This document shows, piece by piece, positions 30,840 through 38,743 of a stretch of DNA of 64,000 bases. The stretch is taken from assembly GCF_018502625.1 (NCBI RefSeq), contig NZ_CP075566.1, positions 1,369,001-1,433,000 of the forward strand, in the 5' to 3' direction. The notes beneath the pieces are model-generated. The model did not search any database. It had not been told where the DNA came from and saw nothing but the letters and a program-made list of their open reading frames with translations. Source of the DNA: Pseudomonas hormoni (lineage in GTDB: Bacteria > Pseudomonadota > Gammaproteobacteria > Pseudomonadales > Pseudomonadaceae). The translations under genes and the position numbers were made by a program. The first letter of the stretch is position 1. Every line of letters starts with the position of its first letter.

Positions 30840-32021
30840 ATGCCAAAAACCAGTGCCACGCTGCTGATAATCGATGATGACGAAGTAGTGCGCGCGAGCC
30901 TCGCCGCCTATTTGGAAGACAGTGGTTTCAGCGTCTTGCAGGCCAGCAATGGCCAGCAGGGTCTTCAGGTATTCGAGCAAGACAAGCCCGACTTGGTCAT
31001 CTGCGATCTGCGCATGCCGCAGATGGGCGGACTCGAACTTATCCGCCAGGTCACCGAGCGGTCACCGCAAACCCCAGTGATTGTGGTGTCGGGTGCCGGC
31101 GTGATGAACGACGCGGTCGAGGCCTTGCGCCTGGGCGCAGCGGATTACCTGATCAAGCCTCTCGAAGATCTGGCCGTGCTCGAGCACTCTGTGCGCCGGG
31201 CCCTGGATCGCGCGCGCCTGCTGCTGGAAAACCAGCGCTACCGCGAGAAGCTGGAAAAGGCCAATCGCGAGCTCGAAGCCAGCCTGAACCTGCTCCAGGA
31301 AGACCAGAACGCCGGTCGCCAGGTGCAGATGAACATGCTGCCGGTCAGCCCCTGGACCATCGACGAATTCCAGTTTGCTCACCAGATCATCCCGTCGCTG
31401 TACCTGTCGGGTGATTTCGTTGACTACTTTCGGGTCGACGAGCGTCGGGTAGCCTTTTACCTGGCGGACGTTTCCGGTCATGGCGCCTCTTCAGCGTTCG
31501 TGACCGTACTGCTGAAATTCATGACCACGCGCTTGCTGTTCGAGTCCAAGCGCAGCGGTACATTGCCGGAATTCAAGCCTTCAGAGGTCCTTGGCCATAT
31601 CAACCGGGGCCTGATCAGTTGTAAGCTGGGTAAACACGTCACAATGGTCGGTGGAGTCATCGACGAGGAGACAGGTTTGTTGACCTATAGCATCGGCGGT
31701 CATTTGCCGTTGCCTGTGTTGTACACGCCAGACAGTGTCCGTTATCTGGAAGGGCGTGGCCTGCCGGTGGGCCTCTTCAATGAAGCCACCTACGAAGACC
31801 ACGTGCTTGAATTGCCGCCGACGTTCAGCCTGACGCTGATGTCTGATGGCATTCTGGACCTTTTGCCAGAACCTACACTCAAAGAAAAAGAAGCGGCTTT
31901 GCCCCAACGGGTCAAGGCAGCGGGCGGCACCCTGGATGGGTTGCGGCAGGTTTTTGGATTGGCCACGCTAGGGGAGATGCCGGATGATATCGCCCTGTTG
32001 GTGTTGAGCAGGAATCTTTGA
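30840..32021 (+). CDS. rssB: response regulator with PP2C-type phosphatase output (RssB)
   Basis: A 393-residue protein. The receiver domain (about 1-120) has phospho-Asp in LVICDLRMPQMGG and Lys in ADYLIKPLEDL. It continues into a coiled coil (REKLEKANRELEASLNLLQ) and a SpoIIE/PP2C-like phosphatase domain (SGDFVDYFRVDERRVAFYLADVSGHGASSAFV, LMSDGILDLLPEP). In Pseudomonas this pairs with the STAS protein RssC in a partner-switch thought to affect RpoS. The ATG at 30840 begins the receiver; an in-frame ATG at 30732 has an AAGG nearby but would add 36 unmatched residues. The stop overlaps the rssC start by one base. Confidence 0.88.
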   Translation: MPKTSATLLIIDDDEVVRASLAAYLEDSGFSVLQASNGQQGLQVFEQDKPDLVICDLRMPQMGGLELIRQVTERSPQTPVIVVSGAGVMNDAVEALRLGAADYLIKPLEDLAVLEHSVRRALDRARLLLENQRYREKLEKANRELEASLNLLQEDQNAGRQVQMNMLPVSPWTIDEFQFAHQIIPSLYLSGDFVDYFRVDERRVAFYLADVSGHGASSAFVTVLLKFMTTRLLFESKRSGTLPEFKPSEVLGHINRGLISCKLGKHVTMVGGVIDEETGLLTYSIGGHLPLPVLYTPDSVRYLEGRGLPVGLFNEATYEDHVLELPPTFSLTLMSDGILDLLPEPTLKEKEAALPQRVKAAGGTLDGLRQVFGLATLGEMPDDIALLVLSRNL

Positions 32022-32503
32022 TGAGTACCGGTAGAATCCAGTTCGCCGAGCAGGACGGCACCTTCGTCCTGAAGTTCGTCGGTGAAGTTCGCCTGACCCT
32101 GTGTTCGGCGTTGGATGCGACTATTGAGCGGATCTTCACGGCGTTGAACTTCAACGCGATCGTGATCGACCTGACCGAAACCCGCAGCATCGACAGCACC
32201 ACCCTTGGCCTGCTGGCCAAACTGTCGATCCTGTCGCGGCAAAAGGTCGGCCTGCTGCCGACCGTCGTCACCACCCACGAAGACATCACCCGTCTGCTGC
32301 AGTCCATGGGCTTCGAGCAGGTGTTCAACATTGTTGATCGCCCGATCCCGTGCCCTGAATGCCTGACCGACCTGCCAGACCAGGATCAGTCCGAGGAAGT
32401 GGTGCGGATCAAGGTGCTCGAAGCGCACAAAATCCTGATGGGGCTGAACGATTCGAATCGTGAAGCGTTCCATGATCTGGTGAACGCCCTCGAGCGTCAC
32501 TGA
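32021..32503 (+). CDS. rssC: STAS-domain anti-sigma factor antagonist RssC
   Basis: A 160-residue protein. The STAS domain (about 1-105) carries the regulatory Ser in DLTETRSIDSTTLGLL, which a kinase would phosphorylate and RssB would dephosphorylate. A C-terminal extension contains CPECLTDLPDQ, a two-Cys motif. AGGA lies 7 bases before the ATG, and TGATG couples it to rssB. No anti-sigma kinase gene is adjacent, so the partner is elsewhere. Confidence 0.87.
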   Translation: MSTGRIQFAEQDGTFVLKFVGEVRLTLCSALDATIERIFTALNFNAIVIDLTETRSIDSTTLGLLAKLSILSRQKVGLLPTVVTTHEDITRLLQSMGFEQVFNIVDRPIPCPECLTDLPDQDQSEEVVRIKVLEAHKILMGLNDSNREAFHDLVNALERH

Positions 32504-32506
32504 TCC

Positions 32507-32641
32507 CTGTGGCGAGGGAGCTTGCTCCCGCTGGGCTGCGAAGCGGCCCTAAATCCATTCACCTCGTTGTGTCAGTCAGATCCCGGTTAGTCGTTTTACG
32601 ACTGCTGCGCAGCCGAGCGGGAGCAAGCTCCCTCGCCACAG
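32507..32641. repeat. REP pair (GGGAGCTTGCTCCC subtype)
   Basis: Perfect 26-nt arms at 32507-32532 and 32616-32641, each containing GGGAGC-TT-GCTCCC or its complement. An inner GCGAAGCGGCC part lies in the loop. Confidence 0.9.
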
Positions 32642-32666
32642 TTCTTCATCTGCCTCAAAGCCGCAC

Positions 32667-32700
32667 AAAAAAGGGCGAACCCAATGGGTTCGCCCTTTTT
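32667..32700. terminator. bidirectional intrinsic terminator (rssC/tal)
   Basis: AAAAAAGGGCGAACCCA-AT-GGGTTCGCCCTTTTT. It serves rssC and the convergent tal gene. Confidence 0.92.
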
Positions 32701-32719
32701 GCATTGCGTCGAAACTAGA

Positions 32720-33646
32720 TCACAGCTTGGCCTGCAACAGCGCCTCAAGCTTCTCCTGATCCCGAGCAAACTGACGAATCCCCTCAGCCAGTTTCTCGGT
32801 CGCCATCGCGTCTTCGTTCGACAACCAACGGAACTGCGCTTCGTTCAGGCTCAAGCGCGCCTCACCGGCATGACCCGGAGCAAGTTTACGCTCAAGTTTG
32901 CCTGTGTCCGCCGCCAGCTTATCGATCAAGTCAGGGCTGATGGTCAAACGGTCGCAACCGGCCAACTGCTCGATCTGATTCAGATTACGGAAGCTCGCGC
33001 CCATGACCACGGTCTTGTAGTCATTGGCCTTGTAGTAATTGTAAATGCGCGTCACCGACTGCACGCCCGGATCATCCGCGCCGGTGTAGTCGTTGCCGTT
33101 GGCCTTCTTGTGCCAGTCGTAGATACGGCCCACGAACGGCGAAATCAGGAATACACCCGCATCGGCACACGCCGCCGCTTGCGCGAACGAGAACAGCAAC
33201 GTCAGGTTGGTCTGGATGCCTTCTTTTTCCAGAATCTCGGCAGCGCGGATACCTTCCCAGGTGGAAGCGATCTTGATCAGCACGCGGTCTCGGCCAATGC
33301 CCGCCTTGTCGTACAGCTCGATCAGACGGTGCGCACGCTTCAATACGGCGTCAGTGTCGAACGAGAGGCGCGCATCCACTTCAGTGGAAATACGGCCCGG
33401 AATCACCTTCAGAATTTCTTGCCCCACCGCAACGCCAAAACGGTCACTGGCCAGGCCCACATCACCCTTGCAGTCGCTGACGCAAGCGTTCAGCAGCTCG
33501 GCATAACCGGGAATGGCCGCCGCTTTGAGCAGCAGGGAAGGGTTGGTGGTAGCGTCCACCGGTTTTACGCGAGCGATTGCTTCGAAGTCGCCGGTGTCGG
33601 CAACCACGGTGGTCATCTGTTTGAGTTGTTCCAGCTTGGAAGTCAT
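32720..33646 (-). CDS. tal: transaldolase
   Basis: Moves a dihydroxyacetone unit between sugar phosphates in the non-oxidative pentose phosphate pathway. The 308-residue TalB-type protein begins [21 protein letters not shown]. It has the entry motif [13 protein letters not shown], the Schiff-base Lys in [13 protein letters not shown], and the phosphate region [10 protein letters not shown]. The ATG at 33646 matches family length. The longer reading to 33703 adds unlikely residues. Ribosome site is weak. Confidence 0.96.
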   Translation of the reverse strand: MTSKLEQLKQMTTVVADTGDFEAIARVKPVDATTNPSLLLKAAAIPGYAELLNACVSDCKGDVGLASDRFGVAVGQEILKVIPGRISTEVDARLSFDTDAVLKRAHRLIELYDKAGIGRDRVLIKIASTWEGIRAAEILEKEGIQTNLTLLFSFAQAAACADAGVFLISPFVGRIYDWHKKANGNDYTGADDPGVQSVTRIYNYYKANDYKTVVMGASFRNLNQIEQLAGCDRLTISPDLIDKLAADTGKLERKLAPGHAGEARLSLNEAQFRWLSNEDAMATEKLAEGIRQFARDQEKLEALLQAKL

Positions 33647-33824
33647 GGGCGTGCTCTGTCCTATGGGTCTAATGACATTACCCGAGCGCTGACAGCCACT
33701 CAAGGGCGCATGTACGTATCGAAGGCCCCAGCGGCAACAACCTGAAAACGGCTGTTTGAATGGCGGGGCACGGTGTCCGTAAATACGATGCCAAATCCGG
33801 GCGCAGGTTCAACCCGGGTGACCG

Positions 33825-34820
33825 TTAGCGTCCTTCAAGCAACTCTGCCGCCTGATCCAGCAACACCAAAGGCTCTTTAGCCTTATGAATATCAACCGAC
33901 AACAACTGCCGAAACTTGCGTGCCCCCGGAAACCCGGTGCCCAGCCCCAGCACATGCCGGGTGATGTGGTGCATGGAACCACCCGCTTCAATATGTGCCG
34001 CTATATAAGGCCGCAATTGCGCCAGCGCCTCGGCTCGAGAAATAACCGGTGCCGTGCTGCCGAACAGTTGCTGATCCACCTCGGCCATTACATAAGGATT
34101 GTGATACGCCTCACGGCCGAGCATCACGCCGTCGAACGTCTGCAAATGCTCGTGACAGGCCTCCAGCGTCTTGATCCCGCCGTTGAGAATGATCTCCAGC
34201 TCCGGAAAATCCTTCTTCAACTGCGCCGCCACGTCATAGCGCAAAGGTGGAATGTCGCGGTTCTCCTTCGGCGACAACCCCTCCAGAATCGCGATCCGCG
34301 CATGCACGGTAAAACTCGTGCAACCGGCATCGCGAACCGTGCCGACGAAATCACACAACTCCTCGTAACTGTCCCGCCCGTTGATCCCGATCCGATGCTT
34401 CACCGTCACCGGAATCGACACCGCATCGCGCATCGCCTTCACACAATCAGCCACCAACTGCGGATGCCCCATCAGCACCGCGCCGATCATATTGTTCTGC
34501 ACCCGATCACTCGGGCAGCCGACATTCAGATTCACCTCGTCGTAACCGTGCTCCTGCGCCATGCGTGCGCAAGCGGCCAGGTCCAGAGGGACGCTGCCGC
34601 CGAGTTGCAGGGCGAGTGGGTGTTCGGCTTCGTTGTGGCGGAGGAAACGGTCGTGATCGCCGTTCAGGAGTGCGCCGGTGGTGACCATTTCGGTGTAGAG
34701 GAGGGCGTGCTTGGAGAGCAGGCGCAGGAAGAAACGGCAGTGGCGGTCTGTCCAGTCCATCATCGGGGCGACGGAGAAGCGGCGGGAGAGTGGGGCGGGT
34801 GTGGCGGTGATTGGGGGCAT
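33825..34820 (-). CDS. dusA: tRNA-dihydrouridine(20/20a) synthase DusA
   Basis: FMN enzyme that reduces uridine 20 and 20a in tRNA. The 331-residue protein begins with FSVAPMMDWTDRHCRFF, then LALQLGG, and the catalytic Cys in EVNLNVGCPSDRVQ. HRIGI and INGGI bind FMN phosphate. The C-terminal helical domain ends LLEGR. The extension beyond the usual Dus core and the MMDWTDRH motif set it apart from DusB/DusC. A second Dus gene, dusC, begins at the end of the window. Confidence 0.95.
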   Translation of the reverse strand: MPPITATPAPLSRRFSVAPMMDWTDRHCRFFLRLLSKHALLYTEMVTTGALLNGDHDRFLRHNEAEHPLALQLGGSVPLDLAACARMAQEHGYDEVNLNVGCPSDRVQNNMIGAVLMGHPQLVADCVKAMRDAVSIPVTVKHRIGINGRDSYEELCDFVGTVRDAGCTSFTVHARIAILEGLSPKENRDIPPLRYDVAAQLKKDFPELEIILNGGIKTLEACHEHLQTFDGVMLGREAYHNPYVMAEVDQQLFGSTAPVISRAEALAQLRPYIAAHIEAGGSMHHITRHVLGLGTGFPGARKFRQLLSVDIHKAKEPLVLLDQAAELLEGR

Positions 34821-34981
34821 TGGCGGTTCTGGGATGGGTGAGCCTGGGAGGTGGGGAGTTTATCAGGATTGGGGTTGCGGGGCTTAGGCGAGTCTTCTTG
34901 CCGTTGTTCAGGGCATCTGAACAACGGCATGAGAGGAATTCGACGATGGGGCGACGAGATTGCATGGTAAAGAGAAACCAA

Positions 34982-35005
34982 ACCCCGTCATTTCAATAAC
35001 GGGGT
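34982..35005 (-). terminator. intrinsic terminator after DUF2628 gene
   Basis: On the minus strand ACCCCGT/ACGGGGT form a stem, followed by TTGGTTTCTCTTT. It fits the end of the gene at 35090-35515. Confidence 0.6.
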
Positions 35006-35089
35006 GCTAGTCCAGAGCAGTTGAAAAGCTGATGTAAAGTAAGGGAACAACTGAACTCTGCAGGGTGCATTTCGATCCCGAGAGTTCGT

Positions 35090-35515
35090 TTAGACGATCT
35101 TCAACCCTTCGAAAGGGTTCCAGCCTTGCGAACCTTTTACCTGTTTCAGGTAGTAGGCATAGTTGGCGCTCAACCCATACATAAGCGCAAAGACGACGTT
35201 CAGGCCGCTGCCTAAGGCTTTGGGCATTTCATAGCCGAGGATTGCAAAGGTGAACGTCAGGCCGAAGGTGATGCCAACGATGATCGCTATGAGTGCCAGG
35301 TTCTTTTTCCACAGACCGAGCACGAAAAGATAAATCGGCCCGAAGAAAATAGCGATGAAGTTTATATTGATCAGCATGCGCTTTCGGGTCGGTAGTTGCT
35401 TGAGCGCCGAACTGAAGTTGGGGCTTTTGGGGCTGCCGTTCTGATTGAAAAAAGCGAAACGCTCTTTCCATTTTGGGCTGGCATTGTCGGTTTGCAATTC
35501 ATCCGTGTTGCTCAT
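35090..35515 (-). CDS. DUF2628 membrane protein
   Basis: A 141-residue inner-membrane protein. A soluble N-terminus (to about 45) is followed by two or three hydrophobic segments: LININFIAIFFGPIYLFVLGLW, LALIAIIVGITFGLTFTFAIL and NVVFALMYGLSANYAYYL. The WKERFAFF start and the F-GP-YLF-LGLWKKN part are typical of DUF2628. AAGGAC lies 6 bases before the ATG at 35515. Function is unknown. It opens a run of small genes of lower GC than the flanks. Confidence 0.8.
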   Translation of the reverse strand: MSNTDELQTDNASPKWKERFAFFNQNGSPKSPNFSSALKQLPTRKRMLININFIAIFFGPIYLFVLGLWKKNLALIAIIVGITFGLTFTFAILGYEMPKALGSGLNVVFALMYGLSANYAYYLKQVKGSQGWNPFEGLKIV

Positions 35516-35718
35516 GTTCTGTCCTTTTTTCGGTGGCGCTCGGTCGAGGTATCGACCAGATTTTCTTTCAGTGCGCTTGGTATCGCGTTTTTTGCATGCT
35601 GCAGGCCAGTGGCCAATGTTGCGAGGTGAGTTTCCGGCAGCGTATGAAATTTCACAAGCCATTATGTTTGGCCGAGACTTCGTTCGTTTCCCCTCATGTA
35701 CCCGCAGAGAACTGCAAG

Positions 35719-35793
35719 TTGATCTTGAATATCATCAAAGTCGTGCTGATCGTCGGTGCTTTGTTTCTGAGCGCGTGCTCGGGTGACCCATGA
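35719..35793 (+). pseudogene. truncated mini-lipoprotein relic
   Basis: A 24-codon frame with TTG start whose DNA aligns without gaps to the first 22 codons of the lipoprotein at 36429-36647. It encodes NIIKVVLIVGALFLSACSGDP, against NLAKVLLIGGALLLSACSG in the intact copy. It stops two codons after the lipobox. The ATG has become TTG and no clear ribosome site exists. It is best read as a decayed duplicate, although a lipid-modified hexapeptide product is conceivable. Confidence 0.55.
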
Positions 35794-35831
35794 ATTCGAG
35801 GGGCGTCCGTGGAGGGCGCCCCTTTGTGACG

Positions 35832-36101
35832 TCAGGAGTGTTCAGCATCCATACGTCGCGCAACGACATCTAGAACATCACAGCCATCGCGCAAGGGTAT
35901 GCAGCAAAGCATTGCGAAGTCGCTGAGAATCACCGAGTCCGTGGTGATATCGCCGCGCATCGCGAGGTTTTCCAGGATCTGCGTTACCGCGCCAATTCGG
36001 TAGCGTGCGGTGCTAAGCAGTGAGTGCAGCGGTTGGGTGGTGTTTACATACAGCGAGGGAAGGTCGTCGGCGTTGCTGGTTAAGGCCATATATTCGTTCA
36101 T
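35832..36101 (-). CDS. small hypothetical protein (89 aa)
   Basis: A soluble 89-residue acidic protein, MNEYMALTSNADDLPSLYVN..., with a central helix (LHSLLSTARYRIGAVTQILENLAM) and a CC pair (FAMLCCIPL). GGAG lies 9 bases before the ATG. It faintly resembles small Pseudomonas-specific families such as DUF3077/DUF6124, but I cannot assign it. It lies within the run of small genes between dusA and the PheC-like gene. Confidence 0.55.
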   Translation of the reverse strand: MNEYMALTSNADDLPSLYVNTTQPLHSLLSTARYRIGAVTQILENLAMRGDITTDSVILSDFAMLCCIPLRDGCDVLDVVARRMDAEHS

Positions 36102-36428
36102 AAGTGAAGCTCCGTTAATTCAAGGGATCTATCACTCCAATTGCAACGAGTCGCCAAACCCGCAACGCCATTTCGGCGCTGGTTGGACTATAAGCTTCAT
36201 GACAAAAACGCAGCAATGGCCAGATGTACGGACCGTTCCGAGTGTCGTGTAGGACTTTGCTCTTTTGATGGTTTCTCAAGGGGGCGCGTTTTTTTCGCAT
36301 CAAGAAACCGCAGCAGCTGAACAAAAGCTGTCGTCCTGCAAAGTTTCATAATCCCCCGTGTGCTCACAGCCTACGATGAAGACTAAAACTCGCATCACCA
36401 CGCCTCCAGCCCACAGGGAAACCGAAAA
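36102..36428. other. gene-free stretch
   Basis: In these 327 bp I see no convincing gene. A 69-codon minus-strand frame lacks a ribosome site and family features. AGGGA near 36416 serves the next lipoprotein. No repeats or terminators were found. Confidence 0.5.
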
Positions 36429-36647
36429 ATGATCTCAAATCTCGCCAAAGTCTTGCTGATCGGTGGTGCGTTGCTCTTGAGCGCCTGTTCGGGCGCGAGC
36501 ACCCACAGCAATTACTCAGAAGACATCCAACCGTCTGCCGGTTTTGGCCCTGGCCCCACCAACAAGTCCAGTCAATTGAATTTCCACGGCAGTGCGCTCG
36601 GTAGCAGCTTCGGCGAGTACAGTTCGGGGTTGTTGCACGACGACTAG
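36429..36647 (+). CDS. small lipoprotein (72 aa)
   Basis: A 72-residue lipoprotein with signal MISNLAKVLLIGGALLLSAC and lipobox LSAC (Cys20). The mature part, about 53 residues, is rich in Ser, Gly and Asn (SASTHSNYSED, PSAGFGPGPTN, GSALGSSFGEYSSG) and likely disordered. AGGGA lies 9 bases before the ATG. A truncated relative lies 700 bp upstream. Function is unknown. Its size recalls bacteriocin-release lipoproteins, but no bacteriocin gene is near. Confidence 0.7.
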   Translation: MISNLAKVLLIGGALLLSACSGASTHSNYSEDIQPSAGFGPGPTNKSSQLNFHGSALGSSFGEYSSGLLHDD

Positions 36648-36741
36648 GGTGTGACGTAACGGCGCGGTATTTCTGCCGTTGCGTGTTCTCCGAGGGGGCG
36701 ACTACTGCGCAGCCGAACGCAGACGTCGTCAGCGAATAGGG

Positions 36742-37527
36742 CTATTTGGTCTCGGGCGTAGCTATCCACTCACCCAAGACCTTCTGGTATTTCCCCGTCA
36801 CCTTAGCCAGATGCAACCACTGATCCACATACAACTTCCACGTCATATCATCACGCGGCAGCAAATACGCCTTCTCCCCATACTGCATGAACTGACCCGG
36901 ATTCACCGCGCACAATCCGGGCTTGAGTTTCTGCTGATACAACGCTTCCGACGCATCCGTAATCATCACGTCTGCCTTCTTGTCCAGCAGCTCCTGAAAG
37001 ATGGTCACGTTGTCATGAAGGCTCAACTGCGCCTTGGGCAGGAAGGCGTGAACAAAGGCTTCATTGGTCCCACCAGCCGGTTCGACCAACCGAACCGAAG
37101 GCTGGTTGATCTGCTCGACAGTCTGGTACAGCGCCTGATCCTCGCAGCGCACCAACGGGACTTTACCGTCGACATCCAGCGTGGTGCTGAAGAAGGCCTT
37201 TTTCTGCCGCTCAAGCGTGACCGAGATCCCGCCCATGCCGATGTCGCATTTGCCCGCCAGCATGTCGGGCATCAGGGTTTTCCAGGTGGTCTGCACCCAC
37301 TCGACCTTGACGCCCAGGCTGTCAGCCAGCGAGCGGGCCATGGCGATGTCGATTCCCGAGTATTCGCCATCCTCGGCTTTGAATGTGTAGGGCTTGTAAT
37401 CACCCGTGGTGCATACGCGCAATTGGCCTTGCTGGATGACGTTGTCCAGATGCGAAGGCTCTGCCTGAGCGGTAAACGAGAAGGCAAGCAGCCCGCCAAG
37501 CATCAATGTGTGTTTTACAGTTTTCAT
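36742..37527 (-). CDS. PheC-like periplasmic protein (cyclohexadienyl dehydratase / SBP family 3)
   Basis: A 261-residue exported protein with signal MKTVKHTLMLGGLLAFSFTAQA. The start of the mature domain, GQLRVCTTGDYKPYTF, and the parts GGISVTLERQKKAFFST, LVEPAGGTNEAF and EKAYLLPRDD closely follow P. aeruginosa PheC as I recall it. PheC converts prephenate and arogenate in the periplasm. The fold is also that of amino-acid-binding proteins, so a transport receptor is possible, but no permease is adjacent. It lies 49 bp downstream of the PAS kinase on the same strand and may share its transcript. Confidence 0.75.
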   Translation of the reverse strand: MKTVKHTLMLGGLLAFSFTAQAEPSHLDNVIQQGQLRVCTTGDYKPYTFKAEDGEYSGIDIAMARSLADSLGVKVEWVQTTWKTLMPDMLAGKCDIGMGGISVTLERQKKAFFSTTLDVDGKVPLVRCEDQALYQTVEQINQPSVRLVEPAGGTNEAFVHAFLPKAQLSLHDNVTIFQELLDKKADVMITDASEALYQQKLKPGLCAVNPGQFMQYGEKAYLLPRDDMTWKLYVDQWLHLAKVTGKYQKVLGEWIATPETK

Positions 37528-37576
37528 TGTTATCCGGCTTCCATGATGGATTTGATTGATTTCTCGGCGAAACGCC

Positions 37577-38743
37577 TTAAGCGGTGCCCAGCGGAAAATA
37601 AACACTAAACACCGTCCCACTCTCCAGACTCGAACTCACCGAAACATCGCCGCCATGCGCCTGGGCGATTTCCCGAACAATAAACAACCCAAGCCCCACG
37701 CTCCGCACATCACTGTCAGTCTCGGCACCTCGGGTCATCGGTTGAAACAGCACTGCCATCAACGCCTCAGGAATAACCGGTCCGTGGTTTTGCACCGACA
37801 CAACGGCTTTATCTTCTTCCAGTCGGGAAGTAATCGTGATCGCTTGTTTCAAATCCCCGTAGGCCACGCTGTTGGCCACCAGGTTTCCAATGATTTGCTG
37901 CACGCGATCAGCATCAAAAACAGCAGGGCCGGAACCAAAAGACGCGTGCAGCAGAATCGCGTCAGGAAACGCGACGCGCAGTTCGTCGACGCTGCGACTA
38001 ACGAATGCATGCAAGTCCTGCGCGGAAGGGGCAATAGCAATGCCACTCCCGACCCTGACCAGCGCAAAGTCCAGCAGGTCAGCAATCATGCGCTCGGCGC
38101 GGTCTGCCGACTGACCGATGTGGCCGAGTAACTTGGTTTCCTTGGCGGTGCGGTCGCCTCGGGCGAGGATGTCGGAGGCCATTTTGATCGCGGTCAGCGG
38201 GTTTTTCAGGTCGTGGCTGACGATGGCGACCATTTGCTCGGCGAAGGACGCACGACGCTGGGCCTTTTCGTAAGCCAGGTTCAGTTCGGTCTGGGCTCGC
38301 TGAAGAGCGTTTTCGGCAGCGGTTTTTTCGTGCAGCAGGCCTTCGGCGATTTTTCGTGCGTTGAGCAGTTCACGTTCGTACTTGTCGCGGTCGGTGGTGC
38401 CGAACAGCGCCAGTTCATTGACTGCGCCGCTGGCGTGTTCGCGCCGGACGCCGTTGAGCAGCATGGTGACGATGCGTTTGTCTTGATGGACCAGGTCAAG
38501 TTTTACTTCGGCGACCGAGCCTTGCATTCGCATCAGCGGCGCCCAGTGGGTTTGATGGAAAATCCGTCCGCCCATGGTCAACAGGTCTTGAAAACGCTTG
38601 CCGCACAGCTCTGACTGAGTGAAGCCGATCCCGTGGCTGAACGTCTGATTGCTGCGCAGGATCGTGCCATCCTCTTTCGTCACCACCAATCCGCAGGGTG
38701 CTTCTTCGAACAATGTCTGCGGGTCTAACTGATCAGTCGACAT
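37577..38743 (-). CDS. PAS-domain sensor histidine kinase paired with RsbQ-like hydrolase
   Basis: A 388-residue soluble kinase. The N-terminal PAS domain (about 8-115) contains LFEEAPCGLVVTKEDGTILRSN and the FQDLLTMGGRIFHQTHW part, which recalls the PAS domain of Bacillus RsbP. A coiled coil follows (about 120-168). The phospho-His is His177 in VAIVSHDLKNPLTAI. ATPase boxes are IGNLVANSVAYGD, VSVQNHGPVIP, LFQPMTRG and GLGLFIVREIAQAHGG. There are no membrane helices and no receiver domain. The gene begins inside the 3' end of the hydrolase gene (11-nt overlap), so both are made together. No response regulator is adjacent. Confidence 0.88.
   Translation of the reverse strand: MSTDQLDPQTLFEEAPCGLVVTKEDGTILRSNQTFSHGIGFTQSELCGKRFQDLLTMGGRIFHQTHWAPLMRMQGSVAEVKLDLVHQDKRIVTMLLNGVRREHASGAVNELALFGTTDRDKYERELLNARKIAEGLLHEKTAAENALQRAQTELNLAYEKAQRRASFAEQMVAIVSHDLKNPLTAIKMASDILARGDRTAKETKLLGHIGQSADRAERMIADLLDFALVRVGSGIAIAPSAQDLHAFVSRSVDELRVAFPDAILLHASFGSGPAVFDADRVQQIIGNLVANSVAYGDLKQAITITSRLEEDKAVVSVQNHGPVIPEALMAVLFQPMTRGAETDSDVRSVGLGLFIVREIAQAHGGDVSVSSSLESGTVFSVYFPLGTA

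Noticed and set aside
36115..36324. 69-codon minus-strand frame
   Set aside because: No ribosome site, mixed composition, and no resemblance to any family.
36429..36647. bacteriocin-release lipoprotein
   Set aside because: Size fits loosely, but there is no bacteriocin, immunity gene or SOS box nearby.
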